Assembly: GCA_964637725.1 (NCBI GenBank)
Contig: CAZWXH010000018.1
Coordinates: forward strand, 1-23,270
Direction of reading: 5' to 3'
DNA from: CAZWXH01 sp964637725
Lineage (GTDB): Bacteria > Bacillota_I > Bacilli_A > Erysipelotrichales > Coprobacillaceae
DNA: 23,270 nucleotides
Shown: piece after piece, positions 14,031 to 20,279 of the stretch
How positions within the stretch are numbered: the first letter of the stretch is position 1
Layout: every line of letters begins with the position of its first letter
Translations under genes and position numbers: made by a program
Notes under the pieces: generated by a model
What the model was told of the DNA's origin: nothing
What the model saw: the letters and a program-made list of their open reading frames with translations, nothing else
The model's database searches: none

Positions 14031-14630
14031 ATGAGAAAAAAAAGAAGAATTCAATACCTTGGCAAAATCAATAATTATAAAGAATTTCCTAAAACAAAAA
14101 TACCTAAAGGAACACCTACTCTAACTTGTCTTCATACTAATTATTATGCTGAAATTAGTTTTGTAGATCTATTTATATCATTTGTTCCATTGTTAGTATT
14201 AAATTTTTTTTCTATTCCTTTTTATTTAATTGGTCTATTTATGGGTTATATGATAAGTTCTATTATTTGTTTATTACCTATTAGTTTGTATACAAATATA
14301 AGAATTGGTCTTAACTATTATCTTTATTTACTATTTTTTTCAACTGATATTATAAAAAGAAAAGATTTTTTATTAATTTTATCTTTTTCTTTTTTTATGA
14401 GATTATTTTGTTTCTTTTTAATATTATTTGTATCTTTTATTTATATAATTGGATCTATGTCATTATCTTCATTTAGTTTGGTTTTTGGTTTTTGTTTTAT
14501 CATTATTTTACCAATTAAAGTTATTGCTTATACTCTATATGAAATTTATCATACAGTTCCTAAAGGTGGATATATCCAAAGTAGTTCTGCTAGTACATAT
14601 TATTATAGTCAAGAAACCCTCTTTAAATAA
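14031..14630 (+). CDS. Multi-pass membrane protein of unknown function
   Basis: A 199-residue protein with a basic N-terminal tail (MRKKRR) of about 43 residues, four or five hydrophobic helices (about 44-64, 66-86, 92-105, 112-138, 146-170), and a serine/tyrosine-rich C-terminal tail. No catalytic motif or family is recognised. The start at 14031 is supported by GAGGA upstream and by the promoter at 13974-14002; the frame stays open further upstream only through that promoter. The gene is inserted, on the opposite strand, into the usually continuous jag-mnmE cluster and is head-on to replication. Very high Phe/Ile/Leu content reflects AT-rich codons. Confidence 0.6.
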   Translation: MRKKRRIQYLGKINNYKEFPKTKIPKGTPTLTCLHTNYYAEISFVDLFISFVPLLVLNFFSIPFYLIGLFMGYMISSIICLLPISLYTNIRIGLNYYLYLLFFSTDIIKRKDFLLILSFSFFMRLFCFFLILFVSFIYIIGSMSLSSFSLVFGFCFIIILPIKVIAYTLYEIYHTVPKGGYIQSSSASTYYYSQETLFK

Positions 14631-14640
14631 GAGGGTTTCT
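14612..14640. terminator. Shared hairpin of two convergent genes
   Basis: A 10-bp perfect stem, AGAAACCCTC (14612-14621) and GAGGGTTTCT (14631-14640), has a 9-nt loop. The plus-strand stop (14628-14630) is in the loop and the minus-strand stop (14639-14641) overlaps the other arm. T tracts are short, but the position suggests a bidirectional terminator. Confidence 0.6.
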
Positions 14641-14875
14641 AACATGATGATTGTATATACATTTGTGGATTATCAATATATTGGCGTGCCTCTTCTTCAC
14701 TTAGAAAGATAGTTCTATGTATTTGACTTGAGGATATAATATGTTGTCCTCCACACCCTGCATATCCTTCTATACTAAACTCAAATTTATTATCTTTTTC
14801 TTTCTTATCTATTACTCTTCCATTGAGTATATATCCATTCATAATGAAATATACTTTATCATTATTATTTAACAT
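14639..14875 (-). CDS. Small protein of unknown function
   Basis: A 78-residue soluble-looking protein with predicted beta-rich character (DKVYFIMNGYILNGRVIDKK, then a GYAGCGGQH segment near residues 38-46) and a helical C-terminus (LSEEEARQYI). The alternation and the first 30 residues suggest a small barrel, SH3/Tudor-like fold, but no family is recognised. Three in-frame ATGs are possible (14884, 14881, 14875). The last is chosen because AAGGAG ends immediately before 14884 and only 14875 leaves a usual 9-nt gap. It lies downstream of the jag terminator on the same strand, so it may be separately transcribed. Confidence 0.6.
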   Translation of the reverse strand: MLNNNDKVYFIMNGYILNGRVIDKKEKDNKFEFSIEGYAGCGGQHIISSSQIHRTIFLSEEEARQYIDNPQMYIQSSC

Positions 14876-14944
14876 TTTCATCATCTCCTTACTATAGTTT
14901 TATTCTTTTTCTTATTATTAATCAAATTATGTGCATTTTATAAT

Positions 14945-14971
14945 AAATAAAAAACCCTATTTCTAGGGTTT
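14945..14971 (-). terminator. Terminator of the rpmH-rnpA-yidC-jag operon
   Basis: On the minus strand AAACCCTA (complement of 14964-14971) pairs with TAGGGTTT (complement of 14952-14959) around a 4-nt loop and is followed by a T-rich tract. The jag stop codon lies in the first arm. Confidence 0.85.
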
Positions 14972-15575
14972 AGTCCATATATGAAATTGTTAGAAATCTA
15001 TTTTTACCTTCGCCTTGACTTTCTGTTTTTAAATGTTTGTCCATATCAGAAATCACTTGATGAATAACTTTTCTTTCATCAGCTGGTAAAGGATCAAGTT
15101 TAGCAGCAACTTTGCTTCTTAAAACTTGTTTTCCAATTCTATGAGCCATAGAAGTTACTTTCTTATAACGATCTTCTTTATATCCATTAATATCAATACT
15201 TAATTCAATTCTCTTTTTAAACTGAGTTTGAACAGCGTTTTTAATAATGAAGTTTAATGCTCTCAAGATAACTCCTGCTTTTCCAATAAGAATAGAGTTG
15301 TTATCAGTATTTAAATTACAATAGATTCTTCCATCTTGGATATATGAAATAGTTTCAACAGTAAATTCCATATCTGTTAAGATTCTTCTTACAGTTTCTT
15401 CAATATATTGTTGAACCATTTCTTGTGTATAACATTCAATGATAACTTTTTTAGAAAATAAACCTTTTTTTTCTTCTATAATAACATGGTTTAATAGATC
15501 AGGAGTAATTCCTAAATCTTGACATGCTAATTCAATTGCATCTTGTTCTGTTTTTCCTTCATATGTTTTCATCAT
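14970..15575 (-). CDS. jag: RNA-binding protein Jag/KhpB (SpoIIIJ-associated)
   Basis: A 201-residue protein with the three Jag parts in order: a Jag_N domain (about 3-50; KTYEGKTEQDAIELA), a KH-II-like domain (about 62-130, with the GxxG-type loop IGKAGVIL at 97-104) and an R3H domain (about 137-200) with its Arg and His in DERKVIHQ (167-174) and GEGKNRFLTI near the end. Jag binds RNA with KhpA and affects cell division and wall synthesis in Gram-positives. It starts 10 nt after the yidC stop and follows AGGAAG. The ATG at 15572 is an equally possible start. Confidence 0.93.
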   Translation of the reverse strand: MMKTYEGKTEQDAIELACQDLGITPDLLNHVIIEEKKGLFSKKVIIECYTQEMVQQYIEETVRRILTDMEFTVETISYIQDGRIYCNLNTDNNSILIGKAGVILRALNFIIKNAVQTQFKKRIELSIDINGYKEDRYKKVTSMAHRIGKQVLRSKVAAKLDPLPADERKVIHQVISDMDKHLKTESQGEGKNRFLTISYMD

Positions 15576-15585
15576 GTTTCACTTC

Positions 15586-16449
15586 CTAATCTTTGTTTTT
15601 CTTTTCAACATGATATATTTGGATATAAATAGTTCTTGCAATTGTAACAATTGAAGTTGTTATCCAATATAATGACATTGCAGTTGGCATTGATAATGCA
15701 AACCAAGTAATCATAACAGTCATAACTAAGTTCATAGTTTTCATTGATTTTTGTTGTTTAGAAATTTTAAAACGAGGATTTCTCTTCAACATAATATTGT
15801 TGATTTCTACTGCAAAATATTGTGTGATTGCAACAATCGCAACAATAATAATATATTCCCAATTCCCTTCAGTAATAGCTGCCATTGGTGTACTACCTAA
15901 CTTTAATCCAAATAAAGTCGCACCATATAATATTTCAATTCTTTGTACGGCTTGCCATACTGCTAACATAATAGGGAGTGTTAAGAAAGTCGCAAATGAA
16001 CTCATCATACTCACATCATGTTTTTTATACAATGCTTGCATTTCTGCAGATTGTCTCATTTGTGAAGCTTGATCTTTTCTACCAGCATATTTTCTTTGAA
16101 TTCTTTCCATTTCTGGTTGAATCAATTGCATCTTTTGTGTAGATACTGTTGATTTAATCATGATAGGTAATGTAATAAGGTTGATTAAGATTGTTAAACC
16201 AACAACTCCCCATGCAACATTTCCTGTCATATCAGTTATAAATAAGATACCTTTTGCCATTGGAATAGTTAACAAGAAATCAAAGATTCCTGCATCTAAA
16301 TTCCAAGGTGTTTGTGCATTGATTGCACGATCAGCAATTAATTCTCCTGTTTCTGGATCAAGGTTTTGAGTACACCCTGCTAAAACAAAAACAAATGCAA
16401 TTAACGCAAATACTTTTAAAAATTTCTTTGTACGTTGATCTAAATACAT
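15586..16449 (-). CDS. yidC: Membrane protein insertase YidC/OxaA (SpoIIIJ type)
   Basis: A 287-residue Gram-positive-type YidC that inserts proteins into the membrane alone or with Sec. A lipoprotein signal with lipobox LAGC (Cys26) is followed by the five-helix insertase core (about 55-285): FLLTIPMAKGIL, then VGLTILINLITLPIMIKS with the cytoplasmic basic helix, FATFLTLPIMLAVWQAV, and the C-terminal helix SMPTAMSLYWITT. There is no large periplasmic domain, as expected in Firmicutes. AAAGGATGG precedes the ATG, which lies 2 nt after the rnpA stop. Confidence 0.95.
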   Translation of the reverse strand: MYLDQRTKKFLKVFALIAFVFVLAGCTQNLDPETGELIADRAINAQTPWNLDAGIFDFLLTIPMAKGILFITDMTGNVAWGVVGLTILINLITLPIMIKSTVSTQKMQLIQPEMERIQRKYAGRKDQASQMRQSAEMQALYKKHDVSMMSSFATFLTLPIMLAVWQAVQRIEILYGATLFGLKLGSTPMAAITEGNWEYIIIVAIVAITQYFAVEINNIMLKRNPRFKISKQQKSMKTMNLVMTVMITWFALSMPTAMSLYWITTSIVTIARTIYIQIYHVEKKNKD

Positions 16450-16451
16450 TT

Positions 16452-16787
16452 TTATTTTTCCATCCTTTTATAGATTTTACCACGAAGATATTTTAATTCC
16501 TTAATGTTTTCTACATATGAACTCACTAAGAAATTTTTTCTTGTGATAATAATATAATCCATTTTCTCTTTTTTATCAAAAACCTCTTGGGCCATCATCC
16601 TTATTTGTCTTTTTGACTTATTTCGAACAACAGCATTACCTAACTTTTTACTTACTGAAATTCCAACTCTTAAATAATCATCATTTCTCATATAATAAAC
16701 AACAAACCTCGAACTAGATACTGATTGTCTTTTTTTAATAATCGTTTGAAAGTCTTCACTTCTTTTAATTCGATATTCTTTTTTCAT
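16452..16787 (-). CDS. rnpA: Ribonuclease P protein component
   Basis: A 111-residue basic protein that assists the RNase P RNA in cutting tRNA 5' leaders. It opens MKKEYRIKRSEDFQTI, has RFVVYYMRNDD and then the family RNR motif in GNAVVRNKSKRQIR (about 50-63). Length and motif fit RnpA. No strong ribosome site is visible: the upstream sequence is a T/A run following a small hairpin, so translation may be modest or coupled to rpmH readthrough. Confidence 0.95.
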   Translation of the reverse strand: MKKEYRIKRSEDFQTIIKKRQSVSSSRFVVYYMRNDDYLRVGISVSKKLGNAVVRNKSKRQIRMMAQEVFDKKEKMDYIIITRKNFLVSSYVENIKELKYLRGKIYKRMEK

Positions 16788-16797
16788 ATTTTTTTAG

Positions 16798-16819
16798 AAA
16801 AAAAACCACATTGATGTGG
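16798..16819 (-). terminator. Small attenuator hairpin between rpmH and rnpA
   Basis: On the minus strand CCACA (complement of 16815-16819) and TGTGG (complement of 16806-16810) form a 5-bp GC-containing stem with a 4-nt loop followed by eight T. It probably lowers, without abolishing, transcription past rpmH, matching the higher demand for ribosomal protein. Confidence 0.6.
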
Positions 16820-16827
16820 AATTTTCG

Positions 16828-16962
16828 TTAGGCAGATAAAACTTTTCTTCCTCTTTTACGGCGACGAGCAAGTACTTTTTTTCCGCCTACTGTTGCCATT
16901 CTAGCTCTAAAACCATGAGTTTTTGATCTTTTTCTCTTGTTTGGTTGATATGTTCTTTTCAT
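16828..16962 (-). CDS. rpmH: 50S ribosomal protein L34
   Basis: A 44-residue protein too short to stand out by length: it opens MKRTYQPNKRKRSKTHGFR and continues RMATVGGKKVLARRRKRGR, then ends KVLSA. This is the complete L34 sequence pattern (extremely Arg/Lys rich, binding 23S rRNA). GGAGGTG lies 7 nt upstream of its ATG. It is the first gene of the leftward operon with rnpA, yidC and jag, read from a consensus promoter at 17019-17047. Confidence 0.98.
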   Translation of the reverse strand: MKRTYQPNKRKRSKTHGFRARMATVGGKKVLARRRKRGRKVLSA

Positions 16963-17018
16963 TCATTACACCTCCGAAATACTTATTTTTTTTTATACAC
17001 AGTAACATATGCTCCATT

Positions 17019-17047
17019 ATTATATGGTTTTTGTTTTTATAAGTCAA
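17019..17047 (-). promoter_or_regulatory. Promoter of the rpmH operon
   Basis: On the minus strand TTGACT (complement of 17042-17047), a 17-nt spacer and TATAAT (complement of 17019-17024) form a near-perfect sigma-A promoter. A DnaA box (16993-17001) lies in the early leader. Confidence 0.8.
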
Positions 17048-17423
17048 TGAAAATATCTAAAAATATATGATTTATTCATTACAATTCCTATAAATTTTAT
17101 GCATATTTTTCAAAATTTAACATATATTTAAATATAAGATATTATTTTACTCACAAGTTATCCACAATGTGAATTAAGTTATCCACAATTGTGGATAACT
17201 TATTGTAAAACACATAAAGACTGAGTTTATATTGTGCATAACTGTTGCATAAAGTGTGAATAAAGACTGTTTATATATACAATTCACACTTTTTCACTGT
17301 GCATAAAAAGTTATTCACATTTCCTTTTTTTAAAATTTGTGTATAACCCAATAAGTATCGCATTAATCAACACTTTTTACTGTGTATAACAATGTGAATA
17401 AGTTGTGAATAAGTTTTTTACTC

Positions 17424-17452
17424 TTCTCTTTATTCACAATTTCATCTATAAT
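17424..17452 (+). promoter_or_regulatory. dnaA promoter with a DnaA box in its spacer
   Basis: TATAAT (17447-17452) is preceded at 17-nt spacing by a weak -35, TTCTCT (17424-17429). The spacer begins with the DnaA box TTATTCACA (17430-17438), so bound DnaA should block RNA polymerase. This places transcription start near 17459. Confidence 0.65.
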
Positions 17453-17474
17453 AGTGGAGAAAGAAGGTGAAAAT

Positions 17475-18806
17475 GTGAACAATCTTGATATTTTTTGGCA
17501 TAAAACATTAGAATTATTTAAAAATCAATGTGATGATAAAGTCATTTTTGATTCATATTTCTCATCTCTACAAATAAAAGATAAAAAAGATAAAGATATT
17601 ATACTTACTGTTGATACACATTTTAGTTTAACCGGAATCACTCCTTATTTAGAAAAATTAGAGGAAATATTTAATGCTGTAACTAATGATAATTATATTT
17701 TACATCTGATTGTAGAAGATGATTATAATAAAAATATTGAACAAAAAGAAGAATTAATGAAATTTGAGGATAATCTCAACAAAGAATTAACCTTTGAAAA
17801 TTTTGTTGTTGGTAATAGTAACAGAATTGCTCAAAATGCATCATTAGCTGTTGCTATGAAACCTGGTACTTCATATAGTCCTTTATTTATATATAGTAAT
17901 TCAGGACTAGGTAAAACCCATCTAATTAATGCTATTGGTAATTATGCTAAGGCCCATGATCCATCTATAAAAATTCTTTTTTCATCTAGTGAGAATTTCC
18001 TCAATGAATACGTTCAATCATTAAAGAATAATAAAATTGATGAATTTAATTATAAATATAGGCATATTGATATTTTATTAATTGATGATATTCAATTTAT
18101 GGCAGCCAAAGAATCATTAAATGAAATATTCTTCAACATTTTTAATAGTCTTATTAGTAATCGAAAACAAATTGTCATTACTTCAGATAAACATCCTAGA
18201 GAATTAAAAGGGATGGAAAGTCGTTTAGTTAGTCGTTTTACTTCAGGATTAACAGTCAGTATTGATACACCTGAATTTGAAACTTCAAAAGCAATTTTAA
18301 GAAAGAAAATAGAAATAGAAAATGTTGATTATCCTATAAAAGAAGAGGTTTTAGACTTTATTGCTAGTCACTTTAATAAAGATATTAGAGAATTAGAAGG
18401 AAGTTTAAAAAGATTATTATTTTATAAATTAATATGTGGTAAAAGTTTTGATGAAATTGATTTAAATTTTGCTTTAGAAGCCTTTGCTGATACTTATACA
18501 CAATCATCAAAGAAGAAAGATATAACTGTTTCAAATATAAAAAAGGCTGTTGCTGAATATTATAATTTAACAATTACTCAAATCAATTCTAAATCACGGA
18601 CATCTAATATAATTATCGCAAGACATATAGCTATGTTTCTTGTAAGAGAATTAATAAAAGATATATCATTTATTCAAATAGGTAATGAGTTTGGTGGAAG
18701 AGATCATTCTACAGTAATGAAAGCTTGTGATAAAGTTCAAAAGAATATCGAAAAAGATATCAATTATAAAAAAGCAATTCAAGATATAAAAAGTAAACTT
18801 GTTTAA
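17475..18806 (+). CDS. dnaA: Chromosomal replication initiator DnaA
   Basis: A 443-residue initiator that binds the TTATNCACA boxes on either side of its gene and melts the origin. Domain I (about 1-75) has NLDIFWHKTLELF; domain II is short. The AAA+ domain (about 104-320) shows Walker A GLGKTH (144-149) and Walker B ILLIDD (190-195). Domain IV ends with the DnaA signature GGRDHSTVMK (417-426). The GTG at 17475 is chosen as start: AAGGTG (17464-17469) sits 5 nt upstream, while the earlier in-frame GTG at 17454 would precede the expected transcription start. Likely autoregulated through the box in its promoter. Confidence 0.97.
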   Translation: MNNLDIFWHKTLELFKNQCDDKVIFDSYFSSLQIKDKKDKDIILTVDTHFSLTGITPYLEKLEEIFNAVTNDNYILHLIVEDDYNKNIEQKEELMKFEDNLNKELTFENFVVGNSNRIAQNASLAVAMKPGTSYSPLFIYSNSGLGKTHLINAIGNYAKAHDPSIKILFSSSENFLNEYVQSLKNNKIDEFNYKYRHIDILLIDDIQFMAAKESLNEIFFNIFNSLISNRKQIVITSDKHPRELKGMESRLVSRFTSGLTVSIDTPEFETSKAILRKKIEIENVDYPIKEEVLDFIASHFNKDIRELEGSLKRLLFYKLICGKSFDEIDLNFALEAFADTYTQSSKKKDITVSNIKKAVAEYYNLTITQINSKSRTSNIIIARHIAMFLVRELIKDISFIQIGNEFGGRDHSTVMKACDKVQKNIEKDINYKKAIQDIKSKLV

Positions 18807-18953
18807 AAGTTATGCACAGTTACTCACAATTATTTCACAACAAATAATTTAAAAAACCTTGATAAAATCAATACATTTATAAGTTATTCATATTATGCAC
18901 AACATTATTATTAATATATTATATAAATAATATAAATATAAAGGAGAAAAATG
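18807..18953. other. dnaA-dnaN intergenic: second DnaA-box group and probable unwinding element
   Basis: Two TTATGCACA boxes (18810-18818 and 18893-18901), a near match TTACTCACA at 18820, and directly after the second box an A/T-only stretch beginning ATTATTATTAATATATTA (18904-18921) and continuing almost without G or C to 18940. This is the layout of the bipartite Firmicutes origin in which strand opening occurs downstream of dnaA; the repeated ATT triplets may be a DnaA-trio element. dnaN's ribosome site AAGGAG follows at 18941-18946. Confidence 0.7.
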
Positions 18954-20057
18954 ATGAATTTTAAAATTAAAAGATTAGAATTATTAAATGCTTTAGCCAA
19001 AGTATCTAGAGCAGTTTCATTAAAAAGTCCATTACCTGTATTAACAGGAGTTAAATTTGATTTAAGAGAAAATGAATTAGTATTAACTGGTAGTGATAGT
19101 GATATTACAATTCAAACAACGATTACTGAAAATATTGAAATTATTGAAAAAGGATCTGTTGTATTATCTTCAAGATACATATTAGAAATAATTAAAAAAA
19201 TTGATTCTGAACAAGTTCATATTTATATAGTAGATGGAACATTAACAAGAATTGAAGGAGCTAATTCTAAATTTGATTTAAATGGTACTTCTTATATTGA
19301 TTATCCAAGAATTGATTTAAATAAATCTGGTGTTAATCTTCAAATGAAATCATCAGATATTAAAATGGCTATTGATCAAACATCTTTTGCAACAAGTGAG
19401 AAAGAAACAAGACCAGTTTTAACTGGTGTTAACTTTAAAGCTAAAGATCATGTTTTAGAATGTATTGCAACTGATAGTTATAGATTAGCAAAACGTACTT
19501 TAACTATTGAATCTGATGTTTCATTTAATATTATTATTCCTAAAAAGAGTTTAATTGAAATTAATAGAATTATTGAAAAAGATGAAATCATTGATATGTA
19601 TGTATCAGATCGTAAGGTTTTATTTATTTTTGATTCTGTTTTAATTCAAACAAGATTAATAGATGGAACTTATCCAGATACAAGTCGTTTAATTCCTGAA
19701 GGTTTTGAATATTCTATGTCTGTTGATAGTATAAATTTATTAAATTCAATTGATAGAGCTTCTTTATTATCAAATGAACAAACAAATATTATCAAATTAT
19801 CAATGAATAATGATAGTGTTATTTTATCATCTTATTCTCAAGAAATAGGATCAGTTGAAGAAAACTTATCTAAAGCTTTTTATAAAGGTGAACCTTTAAA
19901 TATTTCTTTTAGTGCTAAGTATTTAAATGATGCTATTAAAAGTATAAACACTGAAAAAGTAAGAATATTATTTACTGGTGAAATGAAACCATTTATTATT
20001 AAAGATTTAGAAAAAGAAGATATTATCCAACTTGTCTTACCAGTCAGAACATATTAG
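18954..20057 (+). CDS. dnaN: DNA polymerase III beta sliding clamp
   Basis: A 367-residue clamp that encircles DNA and tethers the replicative polymerase. Three tandem clamp domains of about 120 residues are visible: one opening NFKIKRLELLNALAKVSRAV, a second with the family block RPVLTGVNFKA followed by ATDSYRLAKR (about 159-188), and the C-terminal third ending FIIKDLEKEDIIQLVLPVRTY. These include the hydrophobic peptide-binding pocket residues of the family around ATDSYRL and LVLPVR. ATG at 18954 is preferred to 18951 for 7-nt spacing from AAGGAG, though both work. It probably shares a transcript with dnaA, and a strong hairpin overlaps its stop. Confidence 0.97.
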   Translation: MNFKIKRLELLNALAKVSRAVSLKSPLPVLTGVKFDLRENELVLTGSDSDITIQTTITENIEIIEKGSVVLSSRYILEIIKKIDSEQVHIYIVDGTLTRIEGANSKFDLNGTSYIDYPRIDLNKSGVNLQMKSSDIKMAIDQTSFATSEKETRPVLTGVNFKAKDHVLECIATDSYRLAKRTLTIESDVSFNIIIPKKSLIEINRIIEKDEIIDMYVSDRKVLFIFDSVLIQTRLIDGTYPDTSRLIPEGFEYSMSVDSINLLNSIDRASLLSNEQTNIIKLSMNNDSVILSSYSQEIGSVEENLSKAFYKGEPLNISFSAKYLNDAIKSINTEKVRILFTGEMKPFIIKDLEKEDIIQLVLPVRTY

Positions 20058-20090
20058 TAAAAAAGTCCGATTATGTCGAACTTTTTTACT
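20056..20090 (+). terminator. Terminator after dnaN
   Basis: A 15-bp stem (20056-20070 with 20076-20090) with one mismatch and a 5-nt loop has the T run inside its 3' arm. The dnaN stop (20055-20057) begins the first arm. Transcription of the next gene is therefore independent of dnaN. Confidence 0.75.
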
Positions 20091-20099
20091 ATCGTTTTC

Positions 20100-20128
20100 T
20101 TTTCTTTAATATAATAGTGTGGTATAAT
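20100..20128 (+). promoter_or_regulatory. Extended -10 promoter for the c-di-GMP leader
   Basis: TGGTATAAT (20120-20128) is an exact extended -10 (TGnTATAAT). The -35 at 17-nt spacing (TTTTCT, 20100-20105) is weak, as is common with extended -10 promoters. Start expected near 20135, just before the aptamer. Confidence 0.6.
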
Positions 20129-20142
20129 GATGAATATATATA

Positions 20143-20250
20143 TTGGCAAAGCTTGTTGAAAAACAGTGACGCAAAACTTTAGGGCCTTCTTATTGGTAGC
20201 CAGTTGCAAACTATTACAAAACAGGTTATATATTAAACCTGTTTTTCTTT
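20143..20250 (+). ncRNA. Cyclic di-GMP-I (GEMM) riboswitch with terminator
   Basis: The leader contains the conserved GEMM-I landmarks in order and spacing: GGCAAA (20145-20150), a GAAA tetraloop (20158-20161) closing a short stem TGTT/AACA, GACGCAAA (20168-20175), an AGGGCC segment and GGTAGCC (20195-20201). Eleven bases after the aptamer a terminator hairpin follows, then the ribosome site and a GGDEF gene. The match of ligand and downstream enzyme strongly supports the call. Whether c-di-GMP favours or prevents the terminator cannot be told without folding. Confidence 0.9.
20218..20250 (+). terminator. Terminator of the c-di-GMP riboswitch
   Basis: A 10-bp perfect stem, AAAACAGGTT (20218-20227) and AACCTGTTTT (20236-20245), is followed by a T-rich tract and lies 30 nt before the diguanylate cyclase start codon. 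Confidence 0.87.
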
Positions 20251-20279
20251 GCTTTTCTATAAATGAAAGGGATAAAATA

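Larger units (their letters stand above)
16963..17474. other. oriC: Replication origin (oriC), main DnaA-box region between rpmH and dnaA
   Basis: This 512-bp gene-free stretch holds 13 exact matches to TTATNCACA. Plus-strand boxes start at 16993, 17158, 17179, 17311 and 17430; minus-strand boxes start (left coordinate) at 17190, 17233, 17255, 17298, 17338, 17381, 17393 and 17404. Two at 17179-17198 form a perfect 20-bp palindrome head to head, and those at 17393 and 17404 are spaced 11 bp apart, one helical turn. The stretch 17040-17150 is almost pure A/T. The leftward rpmH promoter and the rightward dnaA promoter bracket the array. Location and content are those of the Firmicutes origin. 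Confidence 0.95.

Noticed and set aside
17454..17474. GTG at 17454 as dnaA start
   Set aside because: It lies upstream of the expected transcription start set by TATAAT at 17447-17452, while GTG at 17475 has a ribosome site.
20166..20279. Upstream extension of the diguanylate cyclase frame
   Set aside because: It reads through the c-di-GMP aptamer and its terminator; the ATG at 20280 has a proper ribosome site and begins a membrane helix.
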